64,000 bases of DNA from Oryzomonas japonica (GCF_008802365.1 NZ_VZQZ01000001.1:248001-312000), one strand, 5' to 3'. Counted from the stretch's first letter, positions 52,294-63,928 are shown. The notes: generated from the sequence alone by a model not told the origin. Numbers and translations are program-made.

Positions 52294-52754
52294 GACCGTT
52301 TACCTCCCTTCCCGCCCGTGGCGGCGGTATGGATCGCCCGGCGGATGCGGCCATAGGTGCCGCAGCGGCAGAGGTTGCCGCTCATGGCGCCGTCGATGTC
52401 CGCATCCGTGGGGTGGGGCTTCTGCTTCATGAGCGCCACGGCACTCATGATCTGCCCCGGCTGGCAGTAGCCGCACTGGGAGACCTCGTCGGCCAGCCAG
52501 GCCTTTTTCACGGGGTGGTTTTCGGCGATCCCCTCGATGGTGGTGACCTTTTTGCCCTGCACCTCGGACAGCGGCGTGATGCAGGAGCGCTCCGCCCGGC
52601 CGTCGATGTGGACCGTGCAGGCGCCGCACAGACCCTCGCCGCAGCCGAACTTGGTGCCGGTGAGGTGCAGGTGGTCCCGCAGCACCCAGAGGAGCGGGGT
52701 GTCGGGGCTGAGGTCCACGGACTGTTTCTTGCCGTTGAGGGAGAAGGTTATCAC
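52290..52754 (-). CDS. 2x[2Fe-2S] small subunit of the molybdenum hydroxylase
   Basis: Protein of 154 aa. A plant-type 2Fe-2S domain ('[17 protein letters not shown]...C') is followed by a helical 2Fe-2S domain ('[10 protein letters not shown]...[10 protein letters not shown]'). IorA/CoxS type. It has no signal peptide and is expected to be co-exported with the Tat-tagged large subunit. Start is GTG at 52754 with a perfect AAGGAGG box. It is first in the operon. Confidence 0.93.
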   Translation of the reverse strand: MITFSLNGKKQSVDLSPDTPLLWVLRDHLHLTGTKFGCGEGLCGACTVHIDGRAERSCITPLSEVQGKKVTTIEGIAENHPVKKAWLADEVSQCGYCQPGQIMSAVALMKQKPHPTDADIDGAMSGNLCRCGTYGRIRRAIHTAATGGKGGKRS

Positions 52755-53034
52755 GGTTTCCTCCTTTATTCTGGATCTGCCATGGGGTGAGAAAGCGGAG
52801 AGGTCGTTTTCATGTCGTGCAGAAAAATTGTAGCCGGAAACCGCGTCATGGCAAGGGGGGGATGCATTAAAATGGTATAAAGTTGGGTGTGGTATCTGGT
52901 TGCAATATCTACCTAAATTCAAAAGAGGGTTAGCCGTTTTTTGATGCTGCTGGATAGACATGGCCCATATATGTGCCATTATTTGATAAAGAGGTTTCAC
53001 CTCTTACACCAGAAGAGAAGGGGCTAATAATACG

Positions 53035-53502
53035 ATGAAGATAGAACAGGTACCGGTTACCGGGAGAGAGGACAAAAACAGCCTGACACCGCCCCTGCGA
53101 GCCCTGGCGGAATTCTATGAGGCCCTCAACGGCAGGGATATGGAAAAGATGGCGCGGAATTGGGCTCAGAGCGATGAGGCGGTCATGGACAACCCGCTGG
53201 GTGGGATCAAGCGCGGCTGGGAGGAGATTCGAGGGGTATATGAACGGCTCTTCAACAGCCGCTCCGAGTTCCGGTTCGAATTCTACGACTACACCTTCCA
53301 CACAGCGGGGGAGATCTTCTATGTCGCAGGGAGGGAGCGGGGGGAGTTCAGGGTGGGGGAAACGGTCCTCAACCTGGCCATCCGAACGAGCAGGATCTTC
53401 AGGCTCATGGATGGCTGCTGGCGGCAGGTGCACCACCACGGCTCCATCGATGATCCTGACCTGTTGGCGAGCTATCAGAAAGCGGTGCTGGGGAGGCGGT
53501 GA
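53035..53502 (+). CDS. SnoaL/NTF2-like (YybH-type) protein
   Basis: Protein of 155 aa with the cone-shaped NTF2-like pattern: helix 'ALAEFYEALNGRDMEKMARNWA', then 'DEAVMDNPLGGIKRGWEEIRGVYERLF' and beta strands ending 'WRQVHHHGSID'. The YybH/SnoaL group includes isomerases and proteins of unknown role. It is a single gene between the hydroxylase operon and pcrA, convergent with the latter. Confidence 0.8.
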   Translation: MKIEQVPVTGREDKNSLTPPLRALAEFYEALNGRDMEKMARNWAQSDEAVMDNPLGGIKRGWEEIRGVYERLFNSRSEFRFEFYDYTFHTAGEIFYVAGRERGEFRVGETVLNLAIRTSRIFRLMDGCWRQVHHHGSIDDPDLLASYQKAVLGRR

Positions 53503-53512
53503 TTGAGCGGGC

Positions 53513-55753
53513 CTAGGCCCGCTCCAGCCCGGCGAAACGGAGCAGCAGCTTCTTGGGGCCGGCCGAGTTGAACCAGACGATGGCCTTCTGGGATTCGCCG
53601 CTCCCCTCGATCTTCCTGATGGTGCCCAGGCCGAATTTGGCGTGACGCACCTTCATGCCCACAAAGACCTCGCCATATTCCTCCGGCGGCTCCGGGACGA
53701 CCTCAACCTCGTTGTCGTTGGTATGGCTGAATTGGGCGGCAGCGGCCAGGTTGTGGCTTGGGGCAAATTCCTGGCGGATCGCTGACGTTTGCCCGAACGG
53801 CCGCTCCGTCCGGTAACCGCTCACCCCCCCGGTTCCCTCCTCATCCAGCAACTCCCCCGGTATGTCCTTGAGAAAACGGGAGGGCGGGTTGGACTGGTCC
53901 TGGCCGAACAGGTAACGCCGGCGGGCGTTCAGCAGGTAGAGCCGTTCCCGGGCGCGGGTCATGCCGACGTAGCAGAGGCGTCGCTCCTCCTCCATGCCGT
54001 CCATATCGTCCAGGGCGCGCACATGGGGGAAGAGTCGCTCCTCCATGCCGATCATGAAGACCGCCTTGAACTCCAGCCCCTTGGCGGCGTGCAGGGTCAT
54101 GAGCGTCACCGAGGGTTTGCCCTGCTCCCCCTGCTCCAGGTCCGATACCAGGGATACCTGCTCCAGAAATTCGGACAGGCCGGTCTCCGGGTTCTTTTCG
54201 CAGAACTCCTCCATGGCCGCCAGCAACTGCTCCAGGTTCTCCAGCCGTTCCGCATCCTCCTCGTCCCGGCTCTCCTTGAGCCGGGTCAGGTAGCCGCTCT
54301 CCTCCATCACCATGCGGGCCAATTCCGGCAGCCCCAGGGATGCGCCGGTCTCCCGGAAACGCTCCATCATGGCGGCAAAGGCCGCGACCTTGCCCCGCGG
54401 CCCGGCCCCCAAGAGTCCGCTCTCGGCGGCATCCTGCAGGGCGGCGTACATGCTGATTCCCCCCCGGCTGGCCTGGAGGGAGATCTTGTCGATGGTGGCG
54501 GTGCCGATGCCCCGGGCCGGCACGTTGATGACCCGTTTCAGGGAAATCTCGTCGGCCGGGTTGTCCAGCACGCGCAGGTAGGCCAGGATGTCCTTGACCT
54601 CCATACGGGCGTAGAACCTGACGCCCCCCACGATGTGGTAGGGGAGCGCCTCGGATACGAGAGCCTCTTCAACCTGGCGCGATTGGGCGTTGGTGCGGTA
54701 GAAAACCGCCATCTCCTCCAGGGGGACGCCGTCCGCCCGCAAGCGGGAGATCTCGCGGCAGACGGTGCGCGCCTCCTCCCGGTCCGACTCCACCCGCAGG
54801 TAACGGATGTTCTCGCCGGCAGGGTTCTCGGTCCAGAGGGTCTTGCCCTTGCGGCCGAAGTTGTGTCTGACCACCTCGCCGGCGGCCTTGAGGATAGTGG
54901 CGGTGGAGCGGTAGTTCTGTTCCAGCCGGACTACGCGCACACCGGGGAAATCCTTTTCGAACTCCAGGATGTTGCGGATGTCGGCCCCGCGCCAGGAGTA
55001 GATGGACTGGTCGTCGTCCCCCACCACGCACAGGTTGCGCCGTTCCCCCGCCAGAAGCTTGATCAGGTTGTACTGCACCGGGTTGGTGTCCTGGTATTCG
55101 TCCACCAGGATCCACTGGAAACGTTCCTGGTAGGAGTGGCGAACCTCGGGGAAGTCGGCCAGCAGGCGGACGGTCTGGATCAGCATGTCCCCGAAGTCCA
55201 GGGCGTTGCACTTCTTCAAACGTTCCTGGTAGGCGGCATAGATCCGCACCAGCCGTTCGTTGAAGATGTCGCCGGTGGCCACGGCGTCCAGGTCCTCGGG
55301 GAAGAGGCCGCGGTTCTTGAAGTCGTCGATCTTGGCGCCGATGGTCTTGGGGGGAAAGCGTTTGTCGTCCAGGTCCAGTTCGGCCAGCACATCCTTCAGG
55401 AGCCGTTCGGAGTCCTTGTCGTCGTAGATGGCAAAGGACGACTCAAAGCCCAGATGGTGGATCTCCCTGCGGAGGATGCGGCCGCAGGCGGCGTGGAAGG
55501 TGGATATCTGGGGTACTTCACCGCCGTCGAGCAGTTTCCTGACCCGTTCGGCCATCTCGTTGGCGGCCTTGTTGGTGAAGGTCACGGCCAGGATGTTGCG
55601 GGGGTGTACGCCCCGCTCCCGGATCAGGTGGGCGATGCGGTGGGTAATGACGCGGGTCTTGCCCGATCCGGCGCCGGCCAGGATCAAGAGCGGCCCCTCG
55701 CCGTGCAGCACGGCCTCTTTCTGGGGCGGGTTGAGGTTGGTAAGGAGATTCAT
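53513..55753 (-). CDS. pcrA: UvrD/PcrA-type 3'-5' DNA helicase
   Basis: Superfamily 1A helicase of 746 aa involved in repair and clearing RecA or stalled polymerases. Walker A 'AGAGSGKTRVITHRIAHLI' at residues 26-44, 'VDEYQDTNPVQYNLI' (motif II), 'GDDDQSIYSWRGAD' (III), 'LEQNYRST' (IV), 'TLHAAKGLEFKAVF' (V) and 'ERRLCYVGMTRARERL' (VI). The C-terminal Tudor-like 'GMKVRHAKFGLGTI' contacts RNA polymerase in PcrA/UvrD. Full length. Confidence 0.95.
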   Translation of the reverse strand: MNLLTNLNPPQKEAVLHGEGPLLILAGAGSGKTRVITHRIAHLIRERGVHPRNILAVTFTNKAANEMAERVRKLLDGGEVPQISTFHAACGRILRREIHHLGFESSFAIYDDKDSERLLKDVLAELDLDDKRFPPKTIGAKIDDFKNRGLFPEDLDAVATGDIFNERLVRIYAAYQERLKKCNALDFGDMLIQTVRLLADFPEVRHSYQERFQWILVDEYQDTNPVQYNLIKLLAGERRNLCVVGDDDQSIYSWRGADIRNILEFEKDFPGVRVVRLEQNYRSTATILKAAGEVVRHNFGRKGKTLWTENPAGENIRYLRVESDREEARTVCREISRLRADGVPLEEMAVFYRTNAQSRQVEEALVSEALPYHIVGGVRFYARMEVKDILAYLRVLDNPADEISLKRVINVPARGIGTATIDKISLQASRGGISMYAALQDAAESGLLGAGPRGKVAAFAAMMERFRETGASLGLPELARMVMEESGYLTRLKESRDEEDAERLENLEQLLAAMEEFCEKNPETGLSEFLEQVSLVSDLEQGEQGKPSVTLMTLHAAKGLEFKAVFMIGMEERLFPHVRALDDMDGMEEERRLCYVGMTRARERLYLLNARRRYLFGQDQSNPPSRFLKDIPGELLDEEGTGGVSGYRTERPFGQTSAIRQEFAPSHNLAAAAQFSHTNDNEVEVVPEPPEEYGEVFVGMKVRHAKFGLGTIRKIEGSGESQKAIVWFNSAGPKKLLLRFAGLERA

Positions 55754-55794
55754 GGTTCTTTTTTAGTCGCTGGAGGGGGGCGCGTCAACGAAAA

Positions 55795-55818
55795 AAGCCC
55801 GGCCGTCGGGCCGGGCTT
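55795..55818 (-). terminator. Intrinsic terminator of gdhA
   Basis: AAGCCCGGCC and GGCCGGGCTT form a 10-bp stem with a 4-nt loop, followed by TTTTTT on the minus strand. It separates gdhA from pcrA. Confidence 0.93.
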
Positions 55819-55840
55819 GGGGAAACTGTCCTCAAAGGGG

Positions 55841-57247
<1,407 letters not shown>

Positions 57248-57587
57248 TTATTAATCACGTGTTTAAATATTGTGCACCTATCGCTGGTGGCAATTGTTGG
57301 TGTGACTGGTTTCCGGGCTGTTGATTGTTCGCCCAAAGCTGGTAAGCTTTTCAATCTCTCGGTGCATTTTTTTTAGGCGTTTGGCGCGAAAATTTGCACA
57401 GCAACGGCTCGTCGGGTTTGCCGGGCCTCGCATTTGCGTAACCCCCTTTGGGTGAGTTGCCCCTGGCAACCCCTTAACGTAGCAGCAAAGTTGGTCTTTG
57501 TTGCCTTGTGTATACTTTTGATGTGGGTCAAATCGGCACGCTTCCTGCTCATGCTAAACTCCATTCCGTCTTTGGCGGGATTCGAGA

Positions 57588-57605
57588 TTGGGCACCGGAG
57601 CCCGG
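57588..57605 (+). promoter_or_regulatory. Candidate ANTAR-target hairpin (hexaloop A1/G4) before etfB
   Basis: GGGC (57590-57593) and GCCC (57600-57603) close the six-base loop ACCGGA, with A at position 1 and G at position 4. Two flanking U-G wobbles extend the stem. Its 3' arm is the first part of the 5' arm of the terminator at 57599-57637, so the structures compete, exactly as in the nifEN leader. No clear P1 partner hairpin was found. Confidence 0.55.
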
Positions 57606-57637
57606 CATTGACCAGAGTGCCGGGCTTATTCTTTTTT
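57599..57637 (+). terminator. Intrinsic terminator in the etfB leader
   Basis: AGCCCGGCA (57599-57607) and TGCCGGGCT (57618-57626) form a perfect 9-bp stem with a 10-nt loop, followed by TTATTCTTTTTT. It ends 38 nt before the etfB ATG. Confidence 0.85.
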
Positions 57638-57675
57638 AAAATTCAGCCGCGAGGCACTGCAGGAGAACTTCATCC

Positions 57676-58491
57676 ATGCTCGTAGTTGCCTGTATCAAAC
57701 AGGTCCCCGACACCACCCAGGTGCAGATCGATCCGGTCACCAACACCCTGGTGCGCGAGGGCATACCCTTTATCGTCAACCCCTATGATACCCATGCCCT
57801 GGAAGAGGCGCTGCGCCTGAAGGACCGCTTTGGGTGCAAGGTCGCCGTCCTCTCCATGGGACCGCCCAATGCCGAGGCAACCCTCAGGAAGGCCCTGGCC
57901 CTGGGGGTCGATATGGCCATCCTGCTCTCCGACCGGGTCTTCGGCGGAGCCGATACCCTGGCCACCAGCAATGTGCTTTCGGCGGCAATCCGCAAGCTGA
58001 ACAGCGAGGTGGACGAGGTCGGCTTGGTGTTGTGCGGCAAGCAGACCATCGACGGCGATACGGCCCAGGTCGGCCCCGGCATAGCCACCCGCCTCGCCTA
58101 CCAGCAGCTCACCCTGGTTGACCGCATCGACAACCTGGACGTCGGGGGCAAACGCATCCGTGTCAGCCGCAAACTGGAAGGACGCCACGAGATCGTGGAG
58201 GCGCCCCTGCCCGCCATGCTGACCGTGGTGCGCGAACTGAACCGGCCGCGCTATCCCCGCGTTCCCATGCGCCTGGCCGCGGCCGATGCCCAGGTGGAGG
58301 TCTGGAACAATCAGGTCCTCAAGCTGGACGAGCAGTCCATTGGCCTCAAGGGGTCGCCTACCTGGGTCAGCAAGATCTTCTCGCCGGAGCGGGTCAAGGG
58401 CGAGATCCTGGGAGACGGCTACGCCGATCCCGAGGGTACGGCGGCGCTTTTGATCGACAAGCTGCTGGCGAAGGATATGCTGCCGCTGTGA
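57676..58491 (+). CDS. etfB: Electron transfer flavoprotein beta subunit
   Basis: Protein of 271 aa with the ETF-beta signature region 'VACIKQVPDTTQVQID', 'VNPYDTHALEEALRLKD', 'DGDTAQVGPGIATRLA', and 'EAPLPAMLTVVRELNRPRYP'. It binds AMP or a bifurcating FAD and pairs with EtfA to carry electrons between dehydrogenases and quinone or, in FixAB, toward ferredoxin. AGGAG lies upstream of the ATG. It is first gene of the etfB-etfA-oxidoreductase unit, behind an attenuator-like leader. Confidence 0.95.
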   Translation: MLVVACIKQVPDTTQVQIDPVTNTLVREGIPFIVNPYDTHALEEALRLKDRFGCKVAVLSMGPPNAEATLRKALALGVDMAILLSDRVFGGADTLATSNVLSAAIRKLNSEVDEVGLVLCGKQTIDGDTAQVGPGIATRLAYQQLTLVDRIDNLDVGGKRIRVSRKLEGRHEIVEAPLPAMLTVVRELNRPRYPRVPMRLAAADAQVEVWNNQVLKLDEQSIGLKGSPTWVSKIFSPERVKGEILGDGYADPEGTAALLIDKLLAKDMLPL

Positions 58492-58523
58492 AACGTGGAT
58501 AGTGAACAAATGCTTGAATTTTC

Positions 58524-58580
58524 TTCACCATTCACGATTCACCATTCACTCGTTTATTGAAGTTTTTTTCACCATTCACA
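58524..58580 (+). repeat. Heptameric TTCACCA/TTCACGA repeats between etfB and etfA
   Basis: TTCACCA-TTCACGA-TTCACCA-TTCACTC in register (58524-58551), then TTCACCATTCACA at 58568-58580. These are the reverse complement of the GTGAATC heptads after putA. An upstream GTGAA (58502) could pair with them. Confidence 0.8.
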
Positions 58581-58599
58581 TTTTATCCAAGGAATTCCC

Positions 58600-59928
58600 A
58601 TGAGTGAATCGCAACCCAAAGTGAAAAAACCCCGGGGCAAGGCGCACCTCATCGCCGGCAAGTGTATCGCCTGCGGCGCCCGCTGTCAGAGCGTCTGCCC
58701 GGTCAATGCCATTGAGATGAACGATGCCGGCGAACCGATCATCATCCCGGAAAAATGCATCGGCTGCGTCAAATGCGTCAAGATCTGCCCGGCCAGTGCC
58801 TTGGAGATGTTCTTTACCCCCGAGGAGTTGAAGATACTGGAGCAACTGGCGGCAATCGCCGCTCCGGCCGAAGAAGAGGTGGACGAGGAGGCCGCGGCCC
58901 TGGCCAAAAAACTGGCCGCCTACCGGGGGGTCTGGGTCTTCGTCGAACAGACCGAGGGGGAGCCGGCCAAGGTCTCGTGGGAACTGCTCGGGGCGGGGGC
59001 CCGGCTGGCCGCATCCCTGGGGGCGGAATTGTGCGCCTTGGTGATCGGCGAAAAGGTGGAGCACCTCTGCACCGAGGCCTTCGCCTACGGGGCTTCCAAG
59101 GTCTACCTGCTGGATGCGCCGGTGTACCGCAACTACCGCACCGAGGCGTATCTCGAGGCCTGTTGCCACCTGATTGCCACGTACAAGCCTGAAATCATCC
59201 TGATGGGCGCCAGCGGCATGGGGCGCGACCTGGCCGGGGCCGTCGCGACCCGCGTGGGGACGGGATTGACCGCCGACTGCACCGGTCTGGATATCGACGA
59301 CAAGCGTAACCTGATGCAGACCCGCCCGGCCTTCGGCGGCAACATCATGGCGACCATCATGTGCGACAAATTCCGGCCCCAAATGGCCACGGTCCGCCCC
59401 AATGTCATGCCGTTGCCGGAACGGAAGGAAGGCGCCACGGGCACCATCGTCCGGGTGGACTTCGTGGTCCCGGAGGAGAGCATCCTCACCAAGGTCATGG
59501 AGATCATCCGCGACGCCACGAGCAAGAGCCATGTGGACATCACCGGCGCCGACTTCATCGTCTCCGGCGGCCGCGGCATGATGGCGCCTGAAAACTTCGC
59601 CATCCTGCAGGAATTGGCCGAAGAGTTGGGCGGTGTGGTGGGCGCCTCCCGCAGCGCCGTGGATGCCGGTTGGATGCCGGGTGACCGCCAGGTCGGCCAG
59701 ACCGGCAAGACCGTCCGCCCCAAGATCTACATCGCCTGCGGCATATCCGGCGCCATTCAGCACCTGGTCGGCATGCAGGACTCGGACATGGTCATCGCCA
59801 TCAACCGCGACCGCCAGGCGCCGATCTTCGAGGTCGCCACCTACGGCATCGTCGGCGACCTGTTCCAGGTGGTGCCGGCTATAACGAAACGGATTCGGGA
59901 ATTGAAACAACAGCAAAGTACCCACTAA
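58600..59928 (+). CDS. etfA: Electron transfer flavoprotein alpha subunit with N-terminal 2[4Fe-4S] domain
   Basis: Protein of 442 aa, about 110 longer than ordinary EtfA because of an N-terminal ferredoxin domain: Cys22-25-29-33 and Cys53-56-59-63. Then the ETF alpha N-terminal domain ('YRGVWVFVEQTEGEPAKVSWELLGAGARLA', in parts) and the FAD-binding C-terminal domain ('GRGMMAPENFAILQELAEELGGVVGASRSAVDAGW' in parts; 'YIACGISGAIQHLVGM'). The FeS domain gives an extra electron path, as in ETFs of strict anaerobes. It is separated from etfB by heptad repeats. Confidence 0.95.
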   Translation: MSESQPKVKKPRGKAHLIAGKCIACGARCQSVCPVNAIEMNDAGEPIIIPEKCIGCVKCVKICPASALEMFFTPEELKILEQLAAIAAPAEEEVDEEAAALAKKLAAYRGVWVFVEQTEGEPAKVSWELLGAGARLAASLGAELCALVIGEKVEHLCTEAFAYGASKVYLLDAPVYRNYRTEAYLEACCHLIATYKPEIILMGASGMGRDLAGAVATRVGTGLTADCTGLDIDDKRNLMQTRPAFGGNIMATIMCDKFRPQMATVRPNVMPLPERKEGATGTIVRVDFVVPEESILTKVMEIIRDATSKSHVDITGADFIVSGGRGMMAPENFAILQELAEELGGVVGASRSAVDAGWMPGDRQVGQTGKTVRPKIYIACGISGAIQHLVGMQDSDMVIAINRDRQAPIFEVATYGIVGDLFQVVPAITKRIRELKQQQSTH

Positions 59929-59935
59929 CATAGCT

Positions 59936-60110
59936 CCTGAATCCGTGACGCCTCCATGCCACAGTGTCCGGAAGGCCTCAGCCTTTGCCGTTAAGAAGAT
60001 GCCGGCAACCCGTCGGAGGGCCGGCAGAGTGAGTGGCTTGCTACGACACGGGCGACGTGCGGGCTCCGGCTCTTCCGGTCACTGCGGCACTCCGGCATCA
60101 CGGATTCAGG
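59936..60110 (+). repeat. Family A palindromic interspersed repeat, copy 4
   Basis: 175 bp from CCTGAATCCGTGACGCC to GGCATCACGGATTCAGG; closely similar to copy 1 at 15515-15690 along its whole length. It lies inside the etfA-oxidoreductase intergenic space, so it is transcribed with the operon if the genes are co-transcribed. Confidence 0.93.
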
Positions 60111-60143
60111 CAGTTTTCATTTGCAAAAGATCGAGGTTTAGAC

Positions 60144-62117
<1,974 letters not shown>

Positions 62118-62158
62118 GCCTGCTGGATAAGGGACTGAAACAATTGTGCAAATTCGTG

Positions 62159-62187
62159 GCCCCGGCAGTAAATGCCGGGGCTTTTTT
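62159..62187 (+). terminator. Intrinsic terminator of the etf-oxidoreductase unit
   Basis: GCCCCGGCA and TGCCGGGGC form a 9-bp stem with a 5-nt loop, followed by six T. It ends 8 nt before the sigma-54 promoter of the ANTAR gene, so that gene is transcribed separately. Confidence 0.93.
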
Positions 62188-62195
62188 GTGGACAA

Positions 62196-62211
62196 TGGCA
62201 TATTAGATGCA
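62196..62211 (+). promoter_or_regulatory. Sigma-54 promoter of the ANTAR response regulator gene
   Basis: TGGCATATTAGATGCA: -24 GG and -12 GC exactly 10 nt apart. It differs from the nifEN promoter (TGGCATACCACATGCA) only in the spacer. Predicted transcription start is near 62221, 30 nt before the ATG. Confidence 0.8.
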
Positions 62212-62250
62212 CATCAAGTCCGTATCCGATGGTTACCGGGAGGATGCTAC

Positions 62251-62814
62251 ATGAAAACAGTTTTGATATGCGACGATGAGCCACTCATCAGGATGAGCCT
62301 GAAGGCCATGCTCATGGAGCTTGGCTTCGAGGATGTGCTGGAGTGTGGGGACGGCAAAAGCGCCGTGGAGATGGCCATGGCGAGCTTTCCCGATATGGCG
62401 GTGCTGGATGTGGCCATGCCCATAATGGACGGTATAACCGCGGCAAAAGAGATCAAGAAAAAGCTCAAGATCCCCATCATGCTCCTGACCAACTGCTACG
62501 ATGCCCAGACCGCGAAACGGGCAGCGGAGAGCGGAATTGCCGCTTTTTTAACCAAGCCGCTCCGGGAGCAGGATCTCATCCCGGCGATCGAGATTGCCTT
62601 GGCCCATACGGAGCAGGTGGAGGACCTCAAGGAAAAGATCGAAGACCTCAAGGAAACCATCGAGAATCGGAAGGTGATTGAAAAGGCCAAGGGGACGTTG
62701 ATGGAAAAACAGCGCTTGAGCGAGGCCGACGCCTATCGCGCCATGCAGAAACTGGCCATGGACAAACGCAAAAGCCTGCGCCAGGTTGCGGACGGCATCC
62801 TAAAAGGTTGTTGA
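62251..62814 (+). CDS. ANTAR-domain response regulator (GnfR-like antiterminator candidate)
   Basis: Protein of 187 aa. Receiver domain (1-120): acidic pocket Asp8-Asp9, phosphoacceptor Asp53 in 'AVLDVAMPIMDG', Thr in 'LLTNCYD', Lys in 'FLTKPL'. A coiled-coil linker ('VEDLKEKIEDLKETIENRKVIEKAKG' in parts) leads into the ANTAR RNA-binding domain ('LMEKQRLSEADAYRAMQKLAMDKRKSLRQVADGI'). ANTAR proteins bind hexaloop hairpins and prevent terminator formation; in Geobacter sulfurreducens one (GnfR) controls nitrogen-fixation genes. No histidine kinase is adjacent. The last codons and TGA lie inside a family B repeat. Confidence 0.92.
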   Translation: MKTVLICDDEPLIRMSLKAMLMELGFEDVLECGDGKSAVEMAMASFPDMAVLDVAMPIMDGITAAKEIKKKLKIPIMLLTNCYDAQTAKRAAESGIAAFLTKPLREQDLIPAIEIALAHTEQVEDLKEKIEDLKETIENRKVIEKAKGTLMEKQRLSEADAYRAMQKLAMDKRKSLRQVADGILKGC

Positions 62815-62925
62815 AAAACAGCCATCTCGCCGCCGTCCTCGAAGGCCCTTTTGTGCGGCGTAGCGCTGCTACGCCTCCGCAGGGCCTTCTGCGGGTGCGA
62901 CGATCTGACTATTTTTGAACAACCT
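62805..62925. repeat. Family B palindromic interspersed repeat, short copy
   Basis: 121 bp from AGGTTGTTGAAAAACAG to CTATTTTTGAACAACCT, matching the copy at 5552-5735 except for its missing central segment. The first ten bases supply the final residues (Lys-Gly-Cys, partly) and the stop of the ANTAR gene. The inverted structure could also serve as terminator between this gene and convergent draG. Confidence 0.85.
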
Positions 62926-62951
62926 GGGTCCAGCTAAAGGTAAAACATGGT

Positions 62952-63857
62952 CTACATCATACTTCCCGCCGGGCTGGCGGCAATAAGCCGCCCGGCCAGC
63001 GTGGTGATCTCGGCAATCACATTCTTGTCCACCTTCCTCAGCCAGCGCTGGGGAATGCCTTCCATACCGTAGTAGGCCCCGGCCAGCATGCCGCAGATGG
63101 CGCCGGTCGTATCCGCGTCAGCCCCCTGGTTGACGGTGCCAACGACACACTCCTCAAAATTTTTCCCCTTGAAAAACCAATGAAAGACGGTCTGGAGCGT
63201 ATCCACCACGTAGCCGGTGGCCAGCCCCCGGTAGGGCTCGAAATGAAAGGTGGGGAACCGGGCCACCAAGCCGTCGGCTTGACGGCGCAGACGAGTCCGG
63301 GATGCACCGCAGATCGCCAGGTGCAGAAGTTCTCCCAGGCAGATGCAGGCCGCGTCCGACAGGGGGTTGTTGTGGGTGATGTGGGCCTGTTCGAGCGCAT
63401 ATTTCTTCAACAGTTCACCGTCGGGGAGGGAGAAGAGCGCCACCGGCACGATCCGCATGGCAGCGCCGTTGCCGGCGTCCCACTCGTTCGGGGGCGATTC
63501 CAGGGTGCCGTTCAACATGTAGGCGCGGATACCCTTGCGGCAGGTGTCGCCGCAATCCACCGGCCGGGATTTGAGCCAGGCGGCAAAATTGCGGGCGATC
63601 TTCTCCACGGACCATCCCTGGTTTTCGACGATTGCCCGGGCGATGCAGAGGGCCATCTCGGTGTCGTCGGTTACCTGCCCCGGCTTCAGGCGGAGCCAGC
63701 CGCCGCCGATGATTTCCTTGAAGGTGCCGTATTTTGCGGCAATCTCCGACGCCGTCATGAACTCGACCGTCGCGCCGAGGGCGTCGCCGATGGCCATGCC
63801 GATAAAGGCTGCCGTGGCTCTGCTGCTGATTTCTGCGGGATTGTACAGGTTGAACAT
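62952..63857 (-). CDS. draG: ADP-ribosyl-[dinitrogen reductase] hydrolase DraG
   Basis: Removes ADP-ribose from NifH and so reactivates nitrogenase. It is 301 aa with the dinuclear metal-site motifs of the ADP-ribosylglycohydrolase fold: 'GMAIGDALGATVEF', 'GQVTDDTEMALCIA' (T-D-D), 'NPLSDAA' and 'NQGADADTTGAICGMLAGAYYG'. The close match over the whole length and the presence of draT in the window favour DraG over a general hydrolase. It is convergent with the ANTAR gene. The start at 63857 has no strong SD. Confidence 0.9.
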   Translation of the reverse strand: MFNLYNPAEISSRATAAFIGMAIGDALGATVEFMTASEIAAKYGTFKEIIGGGWLRLKPGQVTDDTEMALCIARAIVENQGWSVEKIARNFAAWLKSRPVDCGDTCRKGIRAYMLNGTLESPPNEWDAGNGAAMRIVPVALFSLPDGELLKKYALEQAHITHNNPLSDAACICLGELLHLAICGASRTRLRRQADGLVARFPTFHFEPYRGLATGYVVDTLQTVFHWFFKGKNFEECVVGTVNQGADADTTGAICGMLAGAYYGMEGIPQRWLRKVDKNVIAEITTLAGRLIAASPAGSMM

Positions 63858-63912
63858 GGGGCAACCGTCCAGAGGGGAATTGGCAGAACTTCAACGCATC
63901 CTTGCTAAGGCC

Positions 63913-63928
63913 TGCAAAAGCGAAACCA
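63913..63928 (-). promoter_or_regulatory. Candidate sigma-54 promoter of draG
   Basis: The minus strand reads TGGTTTCGCTTTTGCA: GG and GC are 10 nt apart, the -12 part is consensus and the -24 part is half-matched. It lies about 56 nt upstream of draG. Upstream activator sites would fall near or beyond the window end. Confidence 0.5.

Noticed and set aside
57381-57399. TGGCGCGAAAATTTGCA upstream of etfB as a sigma-54 promoter
   Set aside because: GG and GC are 11 nt apart rather than the strictly required 10, despite good matches to both boxes.
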